In this document: piece after piece, positions 9,024 to 20,277 of the stretch | Layout: the number at the start of each line of letters is the position of its first letter | Position numbering within the stretch: position 1 is the stretch's first letter | Assembly (NCBI GenBank): GCA_028370155.1 | Contig: CP116670.1 | Coordinates: forward strand, 1,240,001 to 1,304,000 | Length of the DNA: 64,000 nt | Reading direction: 5' to 3' | Origin: Arthrobacter sp. OVS8 | GTDB taxonomy: Bacteria; Actinomycetota; Actinomycetes; Actinomycetales; Micrococcaceae | The notes under the pieces: model-generated | Databases searched by the model: none | Seen by the model: the letters and a program-made list of their open reading frames with translations, nothing else | Told to the model about the DNA's origin: nothing | Made by a program: the position numbers and the translations under genes

Positions 9024-9665
9024 ATGCGCGCCAGCGAAAAGGCCTATGCGGCCCTGCGCGACGACATCATCGAGTGGCGCCTCCTGCCCGGGACGGTGCT
9101 CGCGGAAGTGGAGCAGTCCGGGCGGCTCGGCATCTCCCGCACCCCGCTCCGGGAGGCACTGAGCCGACTGACCGCAGAAGGCCTGACGACGACGGCGGGC
9201 GGCCGCGGCGTCGTCGTCACCGACATCTCGCTGGAAGACATCGACGAGCTCTTCGAACTGCGCGAAACCCTTGAGGGTAAGGCCGCGGCGCTGGCTGCCG
9301 AACGCGGCGATGCCGCCACCTTCGAACAGCTTCGCGACGAACTGCGCCTGGCCCCGTCGCTGATCAGTGCCGGGGACCCGGCCCGGCACGACTACTACGG
9401 GCTGGTCGGCCGGCTGGACGCAGCCATCGACGCCGCGATCCAGAATTCCTACCTCGCCCAGGCGATGCGCAGCCTCCGCGTCCACCTGGTGCGCGTCCGG
9501 CGGCTGGCGGCCGACGACGCCGAGCGGCTCACCGCGGCGGCCGCCGAGCATGCCGCCATCGCCGAAGCGATCGCCGCCGGCAACCCCCGCCTGGCGGAGG
9601 CCGCCACCACGCTGCATCTGCACCGCAGTCTTTCCCACGTCAAAGCCACACACATACCTCACTAA
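9024..9665 (+). CDS. GntR-family transcriptional regulator (FCD domain), methylcitrate cycle
   Basis: A 213-residue regulator. The N-terminal winged helix (YAALRDDIIEWRLLPGT ... LGISRTPLREALSRL) is the GntR signature. The C-terminal FCD ligand domain contains ELFELRETLEGKAAALAAE and the metal-binding-type histidines (ARHDYYG, AAEHAAI and LHLHRSL). The frame is intact. It is the first gene of the prpDBC transcription unit, 11 bp upstream of prpD, and divergent from prpE. It probably senses a methylcitrate-cycle intermediate such as 2-methylcitrate and represses from the two palindromes at 8921 and 8984; the ligand is inference. Confidence 0.88.
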   Translation: MRASEKAYAALRDDIIEWRLLPGTVLAEVEQSGRLGISRTPLREALSRLTAEGLTTTAGGRGVVVTDISLEDIDELFELRETLEGKAAALAAERGDAATFEQLRDELRLAPSLISAGDPARHDYYGLVGRLDAAIDAAIQNSYLAQAMRSLRVHLVRVRRLAADDAERLTAAAAEHAAIAEAIAAGNPRLAEAATTLHLHRSLSHVKATHIPH

Positions 9666-9676
9666 GAAGGAGCACC

Positions 9677-11194
9677 ATGGTTAAGGAACACCACGTCCGC
9701 GTTTACAAGAGCGAGGAAAACCTGCCCCGCGAGGACCAGCTCGCCTTCAAGATTGCGCAGGTGGCCGCGGATCCCGTCGCCGTCTCAGACGAGGTCACCG
9801 ACATGGTGATCAACCGGGTGATCGACAACGCCTCGGTGGCCATTGCCTCGCTGAACCGCGCCCCGATCGTCGCGGCCCGCGCCCAGGCCCTGACGCACGG
9901 CCCCACCACCGGCGGCAAGGGCTCGAAGGTCTTCGGCATCGAAGAGCGCGTGGCCCCCGAATGGGCGGCCTGGGCCAACGGCGTCGCCGTCCGCGAACTG
10001 GACTACCACGACACGTTCCTCGCCGCGGACTACTCCCACCCGGGCGACAACATCCCCCGATCCTCGCCGTCGCCCAGCACGTGGGCTCCAGCGGCCAGGA
10101 CCTGGTCCGCGGCATCGCCACCGGCTATGAGATCCAGGTCAACCTGGTCAAGGCCATCTGCCTGCACAAGCACAAGATCGACCATGTCGCGCACCTCGGC
10201 CCGTCCGCCGCCGCCGGCATCGGCACCCTGCTGGGACTCGACGTCGAGACGATCTTCCAGTCTGTCGGCCAGGCCCTGCACACCACCACGGCCACGCGGC
10301 AGTCCCGCAAGGGCGAGATCTCCACCTGGAAGGCGCACGCCCCCGCGTTCGCGGGCAAGATGGCCGTCGAGTCCGCGGACCGTGCCATGCGCGGCCAGAC
10401 CTCCCCGTGCCGATCTACGAAGGCGAAGATGGCGTCATCGCATGGATGCTGGACGGCCCCGACGCCTCCTACACCGTGCCGCTGCCGACCCCCGGCGAAA
10501 CCAAGCGCGCCATCATGGACACCTACACCAAGGAGCACTCGGCCGAATACCAGGCCCAGGCGTGGATCGACCTTGCGCGCAAGCTCCACGGCGAGCACCC
10601 GGAGGTCACCGACCCGGCCAACGTGGAGTCTGTGCTGATCAAGACCAGCCACCACACGCACTACGTGATCGGCTCCGGCGCCAACGATCCGCAGAAGTAC
10701 AGCCCCACGGCCAGCCGCGAAACCCTGGACCACTCCATCCCGTACATCTTCACGGTCGCACTGCAGGACGGCGCCTGGCACCACGTCGATTCCTACGCCC
10801 CGGAGCGCGCAGCGCGTCCGGACACCGTGGACCTCTGGCACAAAGTCACCACGGTCGAGGACCCGGAATGGACCCGCCGCTACCACTCCTCGACATCGCG
10901 GAGAAGGCCTTCGGCGGAACGGTTGTCATCACGCTCAAGGACGGCACGGTCATCACCGACCAGATCGCCGTCGCCGACGCCCACCCGCTGGGCGCCCGGC
11001 CGTTCGCACGGGAGCAGTACGTGAACAAGTTCCGCACCCTGGCCGCCGGGCTGGTCGCCGAAGAGGAAATCGAACGCTTCCTGGCCGCCGCCGCCCGCCT
11101 GCCCGAGCTGGCCGCCGGCGAGCTGGACCAGCTCAACATCAAGGCCGCCGACGGCGTGATCGACCTGTCCGCCGCACCGAAGGGGCTCTTCTAA
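9677..11194 (+). CDS. prpD: 2-methylcitrate dehydratase
   Basis: A MmgE/PrpD-family enzyme that dehydrates 2-methylcitrate to 2-methyl-cis-aconitate, the third step of propionate oxidation. Recognisable segments are the N-terminal helical region ([18 protein letters not shown]), [56 protein letters not shown], and the C-terminal lid ([17 protein letters not shown]). AAGGAG lies 7 bp upstream of the ATG. The frame breaks near 10054 (run of Cs), 10403 and 10889, each repaired by one base, giving about 506 residues, the normal length. It is followed without a gap by prpB. Confidence 0.88.
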   Translation: MVKEHHVRVYKSEENLPREDQLAFKIAQVAADPVAVSDEVTDMVINRVIDNASVAIASLNRAPIVAARAQALTHGPTTGGKGSKVFGIEERVAPEWAAWANGVAVRELDYHDTFLAADYSHPGDNIPRSSPSPSTWAPAARTWSAASPPAMRSRSTWSRPSACTSTRSTMSRTSARPPPPASAPCWDSTSRRSSSLSARPCTPPRPRGSPARARSPPGRRTPPRSRARWPSSPRTVPCAARPPRADLRRRRWRHRMDAGRPRRLLHRAAADPRRNQARHHGHLHQGALGRIPGPGVDRPCAQAPRRAPGGHRPGQRGVCADQDQPPHALRDRLRRQRSAEVQPHGQPRNPGPLHPVHLHGRTAGRRLAPRRFLRPGARSASGHRGPLAQSHHGRGPGMDPPLPLLDIAEKAFGGTVVITLKDGTVITDQIAVADAHPLGARPFAREQYVNKFRTLAAGLVAEEEIERFLAAAARLPELAAGELDQLNIKAADGVIDLSAAPKGLF

Positions 11195-12097
11195 ATGCTG
11201 TACTCGAAGGTCACGCCGGAGCAGAAGCGGATCCGGTTCCGCGAGCTCCTGGCCTCCGGGACGATCCAGCAGTTTCCGGGCGCGTTCAACCCGCTCTCGG
11301 CCCGGCTCATCGAGGAAAAGGGCTTCGCCGGGGTCTACATCTCCGGTGCGGTCCTGGCCAACGACCTGGGCCTACCGGACATCGGGCTGACCACACTCAC
11401 CGAGGTGGCCACCCGTGCCGGGCAGATCGCCCGGATGACGGACCTGCCCAGCATCGTCGACGCCGACACCGGCTTCGGCGAGCCGATGAACGTGGCACGC
11501 TCGGTGCAGGAACTTGAGAACGCCGGCCTCGCGGGCCTGCACATCGAGGACCAGTTCAACCCGAAGCGCTGCGGCCACCTCGACGGCAAGAACGTCGTGG
11601 ACCTGGAAACGGCCACCAAGCGGATCCGGGCGGCGGCCGATGCCCGGCGCGACCCGAACTTCCTCATCATGGCGCGGACCGACATCCGCGCCACGGACGG
11701 CCTCACGGCAGCTCAGGACCGCGCGAAGGCCCTCGTGGAGGCTGGTGCTGACGCCATTTTCCCGGAGGCCATGAAGGACCTCAGCGAGTTCCAGGCGATC
11801 CGTGACGCCGTCGACGTGCCGATCCTGGCCAACATGACGGAGTTCGGCCAGAGCGCACTGTTCACGGTGGAGCAGCTCGCCGGCGTCGGGGTCAACATGA
11901 TCATCTATCCGGTGACGCTGCTCCGTAGTGCCATGGGCGCTGCGGAGCGTACGCTGGAATCGATTAAGGCTGACGGTACCCAGGAAGCCCAGGTCGGGAA
12001 CATGCTGACCCGGGCACGTCTGTATGACCTCGTCGACTACGAGGCCTACAACAGCTTCGATGCCGGGGTTTTCAATTTCCAGATCCCCGGACAGTAA
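11195..12097 (+). CDS. prpB: 2-methylisocitrate lyase
   Basis: It cleaves 2-methylisocitrate to pyruvate and succinate, the last step of the methylcitrate cycle. The 300-residue product belongs to the isocitrate lyase/PEP mutase superfamily, with the Mg-binding DADTGFGEPMN, the active-site cysteine loop here read as KRCGH (usually KKCGH), and MARTDIRA. The ATG follows the prpD stop directly, so translation is probably coupled. The frame is intact. Confidence 0.93.
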   Translation: MLYSKVTPEQKRIRFRELLASGTIQQFPGAFNPLSARLIEEKGFAGVYISGAVLANDLGLPDIGLTTLTEVATRAGQIARMTDLPSIVDADTGFGEPMNVARSVQELENAGLAGLHIEDQFNPKRCGHLDGKNVVDLETATKRIRAAADARRDPNFLIMARTDIRATDGLTAAQDRAKALVEAGADAIFPEAMKDLSEFQAIRDAVDVPILANMTEFGQSALFTVEQLAGVGVNMIIYPVTLLRSAMGAAERTLESIKADGTQEAQVGNMLTRARLYDLVDYEAYNSFDAGVFNFQIPGQ

Positions 12098-12162
12098 GCC
12101 CCGCATCGGACTTCCGGCTCCGGCCGGGCCAACACAGGCGACAGGAACAAAGGAGTTTCAGC

Positions 12163-13300
12163 ATGGCTGAACAAGAGATCAAAAAGGGCCTCGCCGGCGT
12201 CGTGGTGGACTACACCGCGGTCTCCAAGGTCAACCCGGATACCAATTCACTGCTGTACCGCGGCTATCCCGTGCAGGAGCTGGCCGCCAACTGCAGCTTC
12301 GAGGAAGTCGCCTACCTGCTGTGGAACGGCGAGCTGCCGACGCCGGAGCAACTGGCGGAGTTCACGGCGCGGGAACGCGCCGGCCGCCCGATCGATCCGG
12401 TGGTGAAGCAGGTGGTGGACGCATTGCCCACCACCTCGCACCCCATGGACGTCTGCCGCACCGCGGCCTCCGTCATGGGCGCACGGCACCCGCTCGCGGA
12501 GGACTCCTCACGGGAGGCCAACATGGCCAAGGCGATTGACCTCTTCGCGGCGATGCCGGCGATCGTTGCCTACGACCAGCGGCGCCGGCACGGGCAGGAT
12601 GTGGTGGAGCCCCGGGACGATCTGGGCTACTCCGCCAACTTCCTCTGGATGGCCTTCGGCGAGGAGCCTGTCCAGGAAGTCGTTGAGGCCTTCAACGTCT
12701 CGATGATCCTGTACGCAGAGCACTCCTTCAACGCCTCCACCTTCACGGCCCGCGTGATCACCTCGACGCTCTCGGACCTACATTCGGCCGTGACCGGGGC
12801 GATCGGCGCGCTCAAGGGACCGCTGCACGGCGGCGCGAACGAGGCCGTTATGCACACGTTCGACGAAATCGGCATCCGGCCGGAGGAGTCATTGGAGGAC
12901 GCCCACGTCCGGGCGAAAGCCTGGATGGAAGACGCCCTGGCCCACAAGAAGAAGGTCATGGGCTTCGGCCACCGTGTCTACAAGCACGGCGACTCCCGGG
13001 TGCCCACCATGAAGGCCGCCCTGGACAAGATGATCGCGCACTACGGCCGGCCGGAACTGCTGGGCCTGTACAACGGTCTGGAGACGGCGATGGACGAGGC
13101 CAAGGCGATCAAGCCGAACCTCGACTACCCTGCCGGACCCACGTACCACCTGATGGGCTTCGACACTCCCACCTTCACTCCCTGTTCGTCGCCAGCCGCA
13201 TCACCGGCTGGACCGCGCACATCATGGAGCAGCTGGACTCGAACTCCTGATCCGCCCGCTGAGCGAATACAACGGCGTCGAGGAACGGCACGTGAACTAG
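12163..13300 (+). CDS. prpC: 2-methylcitrate synthase (citrate synthase family)
   Basis: It condenses propionyl-CoA and oxaloacetate to 2-methylcitrate. The product (about 380 residues) is a short citrate synthase of the type II/PrpC form: KKGLAGVVVDYTAVSKV at the start, the substrate-binding EHSFNASTF, LKGPLHGGANEAV, and the catalytic GFGHRVYK. AAAGGAG precedes the ATG. Two breaks, at the C-runs near 13180 and 13246, are each fixed by one C; the repaired end reads LIRPLSEYNGVEERHVN before TAG 13298-13300. Its place after prpD and prpB favours methylcitrate over citrate synthesis, though such enzymes often do both. Confidence 0.88.
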
Positions 13301-13318
13301 CTTCGGGAACGCACGACG

Positions 13319-13360
13319 GCGGGCCGGTCACCTTGTGAAGGTGGCCGGCCCGCGCTTTTT
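13319..13360. terminator. Terminator after prpC
   Basis: A 14-bp stem (GCGGGCCGGTCACC at 13319-13332 with 13340-13353; one G-T wobble) and a 7-nt loop, followed by CTTTTT on the plus strand. It ends the prp operon and faces the convergent gene whose stop is at 13365. Confidence 0.85.
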
Positions 13361-13364
13361 GTGG

Positions 13365-14232
13365 TTAGGGCTGCATCTGCAGGCTGAGGATCATGGCTTT
13401 GAGCTTCCGGTAGTCCGGGCTCTGCATGTAGTCCTTGGCCTCGGCCAGCGAGTTGAAGATGGGGTCGTCGTTGCTCTGGCTTTGGTAGGAACGGTCCGCG
13501 AAGATCAGCGTGCCCTTGGGGGCACCGGCCACGAAAGAGTACATCACGCAGCTGTCTTTGATTTCTCCGCTGTTTTTGTCGACTAGTCCGATCTGGTAGT
13601 CGAAGGCGCCCCCGCTGGCCCGCATGTCCAACACGCGGTAGGAAAACCGCACGCCGCTTGCCCTGGCCCACGGCGTATCCAGTGCCGGCGCAGTGTCCAG
13701 TTCGGTCATTTTGTAAGTGCCCGCACCGCAGGCGCCGCCAACTCCCCGGTGGCGCCGTGGTAAAGTTCGGCCACCTGCATCCTGGCTTCATTGAAGACGA
13801 TGATTTTGGTCCCCGGATAGTCGGCGGGGCGGTCCGTGGATTCCTCCACCGTCCAGCGCTCGGGCAAGGTGAACGAAACCCCAGCCGAAGCACTGACGTA
13901 TCGCCCGTTTGCGACTTCGCTGGCCGCCCCTCCGTTGCGGGTGCCGTTGATGCCGACGGCGGCACGGAGACCGGCGTCGCGGTGGTGGGCGACGGCGTCG
14001 TCGTCAGGGAAGCGGAGGCTGTCGGTGACATCATGGTGGCCGACGAGGCCGCAGCGGGGGCCGGGTCTGCGGACCGGAAATTACCGGCCACGGCAACACC
14101 CCCGGCGACGGCCGCCAGGGCGACGATAACGACTGCAGCCGCCAGCGGCCAGCGCCGGCGCGCCCTGTTGTCCGTGGACAGTTCCTCGTCGTAGGAATCC
14201 GTGTCCGGAAGGTCGAGATTGTGCGAGTCCAT
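13365..14232 (-). CDS. Membrane-anchored protein of unknown function
   Basis: The N-terminus is cytoplasmic and acidic (MDSHNLDLPDTDSYDEEL), followed by RARRRWP and one membrane helix (PLAAAVVIVALAAVAGGVAVAG, residues about 29-50), a Ser/Thr/Pro-rich linker of about 50 residues, then an extracellular domain of about 170 residues with segments ERWTVEES, ASGVRFSYRVLDMRASGGAFDYQIGL and DSCVMYSFVAG. The frame breaks near 13890 and 13735 and is repaired by one base each. The single pass plus linker suggests a surface-exposed sensor or binding domain, but I recognise no family. Confidence 0.65.
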
Positions 14233-14400
14233 GCCCTGCCCCCAATTGGTCCGTGTGCCGGTCGCTGCCTGGCAAAGTTAGTGCCTGACCAGCCGCGCGC
14301 GATGTTCGAGCCTCAGGCTACTGCACAAGCCGCGGCATTCCCGGCATCACGATTCGAGTCGCGGAAATGGTCGGCGCGGTGGTCGGAGCGGAAGCCCTGC

Positions 14401-14888
14401 TCACCCCCGCGCGGATGGATACCGGATCGACGCGACGGTTTCATTGTCCCCATTGAGAACCACGACGACGTCGATCGTCTCGCCGGCCAGCGCCGGGGGC
14501 AGCCAGTGTTCGGCATCCTGCCACATACGGTGCAGCGGCAACGCGTCGACGTCGAACCACTCGGGCGTGATCTCCGGGCTTTCGGCCGGTTCGCCCTGCC
14601 ACTGCCGGGTGGTGAACAGCCGGCAGGACATGTTCCATTCCAGCCGCGCGGGAAAGATGAACTCGACGACGCCGGCGTGCACCAGGTGCTCCTGCAGCAC
14701 CACGACCCCGGCCTCTTCCCAGACCTCGCGGACCACGGCCTCGGCATCGCTCTCCCCGGCTCCACGTGGCCGCCGATGCCGACGATCTTGCCAGTGCCGA
14801 AGCCGGTCCTCTTCAGGCCCAGCAACACCTCTGTGCCGTTCTCCGCGTCCCGGAGCAGGAAGCAGAGGGTGACCGGAGTGAACGTCAT
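14401..14888 (-). CDS. Nudix hydrolase, MutT/8-oxo-dGTP diphosphatase type
   Basis: The product (about 162 residues) begins MTFTPVTLCFLLRD, typical of MTH1/MutT-like Nudix proteins acting on oxidised purine nucleotides. The Nudix box reads GGHVEPGE at its start and REVWEEAGV at its end; the single frame break, near 14755, falls inside it and is repaired by one base. The C-terminal half includes EWNMSCRLF and PEWFDVDALPLHRMW. AAGGTGA precedes the ATG at 14888. The substrate is inferred from the family only. The gaps on either side (14233-14400 and 14889-14998) hold nothing I recognise. Confidence 0.78.
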
Positions 14889-14998
14889 GTGATTCACCTT
14901 ATCGCCGCCGCAGGCTGTCACAGCTATCAGGGTGCCGAGCCGCGGGCCGCCGGGCTGCCGGGCCCTTCGAGCTGCGGCCCAGGCAAGCAACTGGTCGA

Positions 14999-16664
14999 TC
15001 ACACGTATTGGAGCAGGAGGTCGTCTGGGTGGGTGTCAGCGAGGGTCGCTGGCCAGCCCAGATCGCCCTTTTCTGCAGCGGGTAGTGGACGCGCGGCCGT
15101 GAATTGGTACCACTCCGGGAACGGGTCCTGTGGCAGTTCCCGATCGTGGGCCCAGCCGGGATCAGGGGGAATGTCCTGGTTGGGCCAGTGGGGTGGTTCC
15201 CAGTCCTGGTGTTCGCTGGGGTAGGTCCGGCCGGATGGTGAGATCCATGCCGGTGGTTTGTCTTTGCTGGCACCGGTGGGTGTCCAGGCGGATCCGTGTT
15301 TGAGGTGGTGGTGTTTGCGGCAGGGCTGTCCCAGGTTCGAGATGCCGGTGGTGCCGCCGTCGGCCCAGGCCAGCAGGTGGTCCGCCTCGTTGTCCAGGGA
15401 GGGGTTGCTGCAGCCCGGGAAGGAGCACTTGCCGTCGCGGAGCCGGAGCCATTACCGCAGGGACCTCGGGATGCGGTAGCTGGTCCGGCCGATTTCCAGC
15501 GGCGCCCCGTCGCGGGGGTCGGTCAGGACCCGGTAGAACGAGTCGGCGCCGTCGGCGATCAGGCGTCTGGCCATGGACGGCGGGATCGGCCCGTACCCGT
15601 CCAGGGTCGCCGGTTCATCCGTGAGGCCCAGGAGGGACATCACCGGGACGGTGACCAGCACCTGCGCCCTTGGCGACGGCACACCCCGCCCAGGCACCTG
15701 CCCGCTCCGGCGTCGCCGTCGCCGGGCAGTCCGCCCGTTCCGGTGCCGCCGTCGCTGGCCGCCACTGGGCCTGCGATTCCGTCCGAAGACCCGGTCCCGC
15801 CGGTGCCACCGCCGGTGCAGCTGTCGTCCAGTCCGGCGGTGAGGAGCCAGGTGGCGGCGATGTCGGCGCGGAGCTGGGTCAGGGTCCGGGCTCGTCCGGG
15901 CCCTGCAGGGCCCGGGCCTCGGCGGTGGTGCGTTCCCAGATCCCCGCGGCCGTGTCGGCCGGGAGGTAGGCGTTGAGCCAGGCCATGCCGTCCCGGTCCG
16001 GGACGAATTCGATCCGCCGGTCCGCGGCGCACCGGGCGTGGCGTGCCTCGATGCTGACCGGGTGGTGGCGTTCGCGCCATGTGCGTGCCTTAGCGCGGAA
16101 CCGGGACGGAACAAGGTCCCCGCCGGACACCCCGGGCCGGATCTGGGGCGTCGGGGTCCAGGAAATGCGCCTCCAGCGCAGCCGCCCCAGCCGCGTCCAG
16201 GCCGGCGGTTTCATCGACCATGATCCGGGCGTGCTGCCAGGAAACCGTCCCGGCCTGCAAAGCCCCCAGGGTCAGCGGCAGCGCCGTCGTCAACACCTGA
16301 GCGTCAGACAGGAGGGCACCGGCGGACCGCTCGCTGACGGTCAGAACACACGCCACCTCGGCCACCACAGCCATCTCCTGCGCCGTGCGTTCCTGCGGCG
16401 ACGCCGCAGGCGGCGCCAGGGCCGTCGCCGCACGCGCATACTCCGCGGCCAACCGCACCTTCAACGCCGCGGACCGGGACTCCAACCGCGCCACCTCGGC
16501 CAGACCGTCCAAACACGCATCCGCCAACTCCCGCAACAGATCGGCCCAGGGGAATCAGCGCGTTCCTCCGCTGCCTTGATCAAAGCAGCCAGCGCAGCAA
16601 CGGACGCGGTAACGGCGTCCACCGCCTCCCGGCATTCCACACTCCACCCTGCCCTGCTCTCCAC
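14999..16664 (-). CDS. DUF222 / HNH endonuclease-motif protein (13E12 repeat family)
   Basis: A member of the multi-copy actinobacterial DUF222 family. The N-terminal helical DUF222 part includes AARLESRSAALKVRLA-like sequence and LLSDAQVLTTALPLTLG; the middle has RRIEFVPDRDGMAWLNAYLPA; a Gly/Ser/Thr-rich low-complexity stretch follows; the C-terminal HNH nuclease reads SNPSLDNEADHLLAWADGG then GISNLGQPCRKHHHLKH. Several single-base breaks lie between 16550 and 15430; the last 420 bp or so are intact to TGA at 14999-15001. I chose GTG 16664; ATG 16781 is an alternative. The family is common and often repeated in Arthrobacter genomes; its function is unknown, possibly mobile or phage-related. 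Confidence 0.75.
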
Positions 16665-16808
16665 ACTCTTATGATCCCGCGAGCCACCGACATTTTGATC
16701 GAGCACGTGGGGCAGCAGCTTGACCCTCCCGGCCGTGCCGAGAATTTCACACACTCCCCAGGCAGGCCTTCTGGCATCCACGGGCCGGCGTTCTTGCGGA
16801 CCGAGGTT

Positions 16809-19035
16809 TCATTCGAACCGCGTAGACGTCATTGGGGATGTGCCCCTGATGAGACCGAATGTCGCGGTGACCGCTCCGAGGGCCAGGAGCAGGCTGAGGC
16901 CCAGAGCCATGAAATAACCGGGCTCCGGCCAGGTCATCTGGTAAGTATCGTCGATGAAGGTCACCATCAGCCAGGCCACGACGAATCCGAGGCCGACCGA
17001 GAGCAGCAGCACGGTCAGGAGCGGGACGGCTGCTTCACGGGTGATGACCCGGCGCAGTACGGAGACGGGCATCCCCATCAGCCGCATCAGACCGAGAACT
17101 CGCTTCCGGTCCAGAACTGCGGAAGCGGTGGCGACGGCCAGGGACAGGCCGGCGATAGCGATCGCGACGAACATGCCGAGATAGGCGAGCACTGCCAGGC
17201 CTCGAATGAGGCGGGTGCTTGATTGCAGTCCTGCGTCCAGGGTGGATGTGGCGGGATGTGCTGTAACACCTGAACTATTCAAGAGTGTCCGGGCACGGTC
17301 CATGGCCTCGGGGGTCCCGTCGGTGCCGAGAATAATCACGACCGGCACCATTCCGGCCGGGTTAGCGGCGGGCGCGGGGGTCAGCGCCCGTGGCTGCGTT
17401 GTCCCGAAGTGGAGGAACGAGGTATCGACGGCGACGGTCACCGTTGCCGGGATGTCCTCGAATCCGAGGCCGGGGGCGTCCGCGGCGCGAAAGTAGATTT
17501 CGGTGCCGGCGTCCGGACCGGAGAGTGCTCCGGGGCCGAAGCCGACGGTGGCGCTCAGGATTCCGGGCAGTTCTCTGGCCTTGCGGGCGGCATCCGCGAC
17601 CTGGGTAGGGGTGCGTCCGGCGCTCACAGTGGCGTGGAGGCTGGTGGACTGAAGCAGGCCGGGCCGGGCCGGAGGGACCTCAGCGGACCCGACGATACTG
17701 GATCCTCCAGCGAAGACAGAGACGACAAACACGGCGATCACGAGCCCTGATACGGAACGAAACGTCGCCACCGGGGTTTGCTGGATCCGACTGGCGGCAA
17801 TAACGGCCGACGCGCTCCGCGCCTGGCGCAACCCGATCCGGCTCACGAGCCGGGTCAGCCAGGGGCCGATGACCACGATGCCGACGAGGATCAGCAGAAA
17901 GCCAACGATAAGGAGCGGTGATTCCAGCCAGTGCCTCACCTCCAGGACCCGGATCATAAGTACAGCCGTGATCATGGCAGCCAGGCCCGCGAGCAAGGGC
18001 ATGGTCCGCCACATGGTGGGGTTTTTTCGTGCAAGGCCCGCGTCACGCCCAAGGGGCCGACCCCTGCACGGTCCGTGCGGTGCGCTGCCACGAGTGCCGA
18101 GGCGGCGACCACCACGGCGACGACGACGGCGGCGGCCGCCCAGCCAGTGGCCAGATCGGCGGCAAACATCCGGGTGCCATTGACCGGTATCTGCGCGGCA
18201 GCCGGCCTCAGCAGGATGGCCAGTCCGACGCCGAGTACCGCACCGATCAGACTGGGAACAGAGGTTTCGACGGCGGCGATCCGCGAGACAACCTGTGGGG
18301 ATGCGCCGATGAGGCGCAGGGTCGCGAAGCGTTCCCGGCGCTGGGCAGCCCCAGGCCGGTGACAATGCTGATCAGGAGCAGGACGGGGAAGAACACTGCA
18401 ATGGCCCCGATGGACAGCACCGTGTTGTAGGCGGCCGCGCTGCCACCGTAAGCGTTGGTAGTGAAGTCTGATACCAGGAAAGCCCGACCGTTCTTGCGGA
18501 GGTCGGCTTCCGTTGCTCCCGTGACGACGATCAAGGAATCCGGTCCGGGCAAAGCGGCATCGTCGATCGTGCCGGCAAACGTACCGAAACGGTCGCCAAG
18601 CTCATCCCGCGGCGTTGCCTCGATCAGACGCTGCAGGGCCGGGGATGCATAGTAACGGCCCGGTTCCGGAGGGTGGCCGATCCCGGGCATCTTGACGGTA
18701 GTCGAGCCCAGGGCCGCGACGTCGCGGCGGTTGATGAGTTGGGCGCGGAAAACCTCCGCCGGGTTGGCCTCCATGAGCACCGTGTCGGCGGTCAGCGGCA
18801 CAGGTGTCCCCGGTCCTGAAGTGGTCGGATCTTCCGTTGGCGAGGCGGCCACGGAGGAGCGCCCGGTTTCGCGCAGCCAGGCACCGCGGTCGTCACGTGC
18901 GCTCAGGCCGTTGGCGCCACCCCACAGCAACAACAGCAGACATACTCCGACAGCAACCCCTCCAGCGATTCCGGCGAGCCTGCCGTAGGCGGACCGGCTG
19001 CCGACGACTGCCAGCTTGAGCAACCCGGGATTCAC
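16809..19035 (-). CDS. ABC transporter permease, FtsX/MacB-like
   Basis: A long permease (about 742 residues after repair) with two FtsX-type four-helix units. The first N-terminal helix is AGIAGGVAVGVCLLLLLW, followed by an extracytoplasmic domain, then helices around SIGAIAVFFPVLLLISIVTGLG; a second set includes LLIVGFLLILVGIVVIGPWL, SVSGLVIAVFVVSVFAGG and YLGMFVAIAIAGLSLAVATA. The cytoplasmic loop LMRLMGMPVSVLRRVITREA is typical of FtsX domains. Breaks near 18345 and 18025 are repaired by one base each. GTG 19035 overlaps the ATPase stop (GTGA), so the genes are coupled. Export of an antimicrobial peptide or lipid is common for this class but not shown here. Confidence 0.8.
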
Positions 19036-19745
19036 GCGGACACCCGGTATCCGGCGCCGATGGCGCCGTCGCGCACGATGACTTCCCGGTCCGCGTACGC
19101 GGCGGTGCGGGCATCGTGGGTGATCATCACCACGGTGGTGCCCGCTTCGCGGACAAGCTCGAGCATGAGAGTCAGCACGTTCTCTGAGGCCAAGGAATCC
19201 AACGAACCCGTGGGCTCATCGGCGAACAACACGGCAGGGGACGTCACCAGCGCCCGGGCGACAGCGACGCGCTGGGCCTGCCCTCCGGACAGTTCGCCGG
19301 GCAGCTTGGCGCCCGTCCCCTCCAGGCCAAGGCGTTCCAGCAGCTCCGTGGACCGGCGCAGCGCCTCCGGCCGCCTCGTCCCGGCCAGCAGGAGCGGGAT
19401 GCTGACGTTATCCACCGCCGTCAGCTCCGGAAGCAGCTGACCGAACTGAAACACGAACCCGAAATCGGTCAGCCGCAGCCGGGCCCGTTTCGGCTCCCCA
19501 AGGGTAGTGATGGCCAGCGGAGGCCGCCCCGCGGGACGGTAGGTCACCGATCCGCCGTCAGGGACAAGCACACCGGCCAGACAGTGCAGCAGCGTGGACT
19601 TGCCGGATCCGGACGGACCCATGACGGCTAATACTTCCCCTGCGTGGACGTCGAGGTCGACGCCCCGCAGTGCCTCGGTCTGCCCGAAAGAGTGGTGCAG
19701 GCCGCGGACGCTGAGGATGGGTGCAGCGGTGTCATTGGTGCTCAT
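19032..19745 (-). CDS. ABC transporter ATP-binding protein, MacB/LolD type
   Basis: The 237-residue ATPase has Walker A MGPSGSGKST, Q-loop FGFVFQFGQLLPELTAV, signature LSGGQAQRVAVARAL, Walker B AVLFADEPTGSLD and switch histidine VVMITHD. The LLPELTAVDN stretch is typical of the MacB/FtsE group that works with FtsX-like permeases, as found directly downstream. Start ATG 19745 overlaps the padR stop (ATGA). The frame is intact. It powers the neighbouring permease. Confidence 0.9.
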   Translation of the reverse strand: MSTNDTAAPILSVRGLHHSFGQTEALRGVDLDVHAGEVLAVMGPSGSGKSTLLHCLAGVLVPDGGSVTYRPAGRPPLAITTLGEPKRARLRLTDFGFVFQFGQLLPELTAVDNVSIPLLLAGTRRPEALRRSTELLERLGLEGTGAKLPGELSGGQAQRVAVARALVTSPAVLFADEPTGSLDSLASENVLTLMLELVREAGTTVVMITHDARTAAYADREVIVRDGAIGAGYRVSA

Positions 19746-20269
19746 GCGCTCTGGAGCTCCTTCTTCAGTTGGGTGAGGCGGGCACTGGTGAGGTCGATCC
19801 AGCGCAGGTCGGCTTCGATGTGGAACAGGCCGTGGTCGCACATCAGAACCCGCAGCAGATCCGCGTCCTTCTTCAGCCGGGTCAGTTCCCGCATGCGGGC
19901 CATGTGCTGCGCGCGCTGCACATCGAGCAGCCGGTCCGCGTCGTCGTCGAGCAGCAGGGCGATCACGGTCTTGGCGAAGAGCTCGCTTTGCAGGGACTCC
20001 GCGGGAACGTCGGGAGTGAACAGCCAGTCGCGCACCCTGTCCTGGCCGGCCACTGTGATCTCATATTTCTTGCGGTCCGGACCGCCGCCGGTCTCCTCAC
20101 CCAGAGCCCTAATCAACTCGTCGCGGACCATGCGGGCCAGGGTCGAATACACCTGCCCGAAGGCTAAGGCCTTGCCTGCCCCGAAGTAGCGGTCATAAGA
20201 GTGCTTGAGGTCGTAGCCGTAGCTCGGCTCGCGGCTCAGGAGGCCCAGCAGGGTGAGAGAGTTGTTCAC
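19742..20269 (-). CDS. PadR-family transcriptional regulator
   Basis: A 175-residue PadR regulator. The N-terminal winged helix (LTLLGLLSREPSYGYDLKHSYD ... FGQVYSTLARMVRDELI) is the family signature, followed by the GPDRKKYEITVAG wing, and a C-terminal helical dimerisation region (QRAQHMARMRELTRLKKDADLL). It is the first gene of a tightly overlapping operon with the ABC ATPase and permease, the usual arrangement in which PadR represses an exporter until an inducer binds. A palindrome just upstream (20278-20296) is its probable operator. Confidence 0.9.
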   Translation of the reverse strand: MNNSLTLLGLLSREPSYGYDLKHSYDRYFGAGKALAFGQVYSTLARMVRDELIRALGEETGGGPDRKKYEITVAGQDRVRDWLFTPDVPAESLQSELFAKTVIALLLDDDADRLLDVQRAQHMARMRELTRLKKDADLLRVLMCDHGLFHIEADLRWIDLTSARLTQLKKELQSA

Positions 20270-20277
20270 GCCTCAAT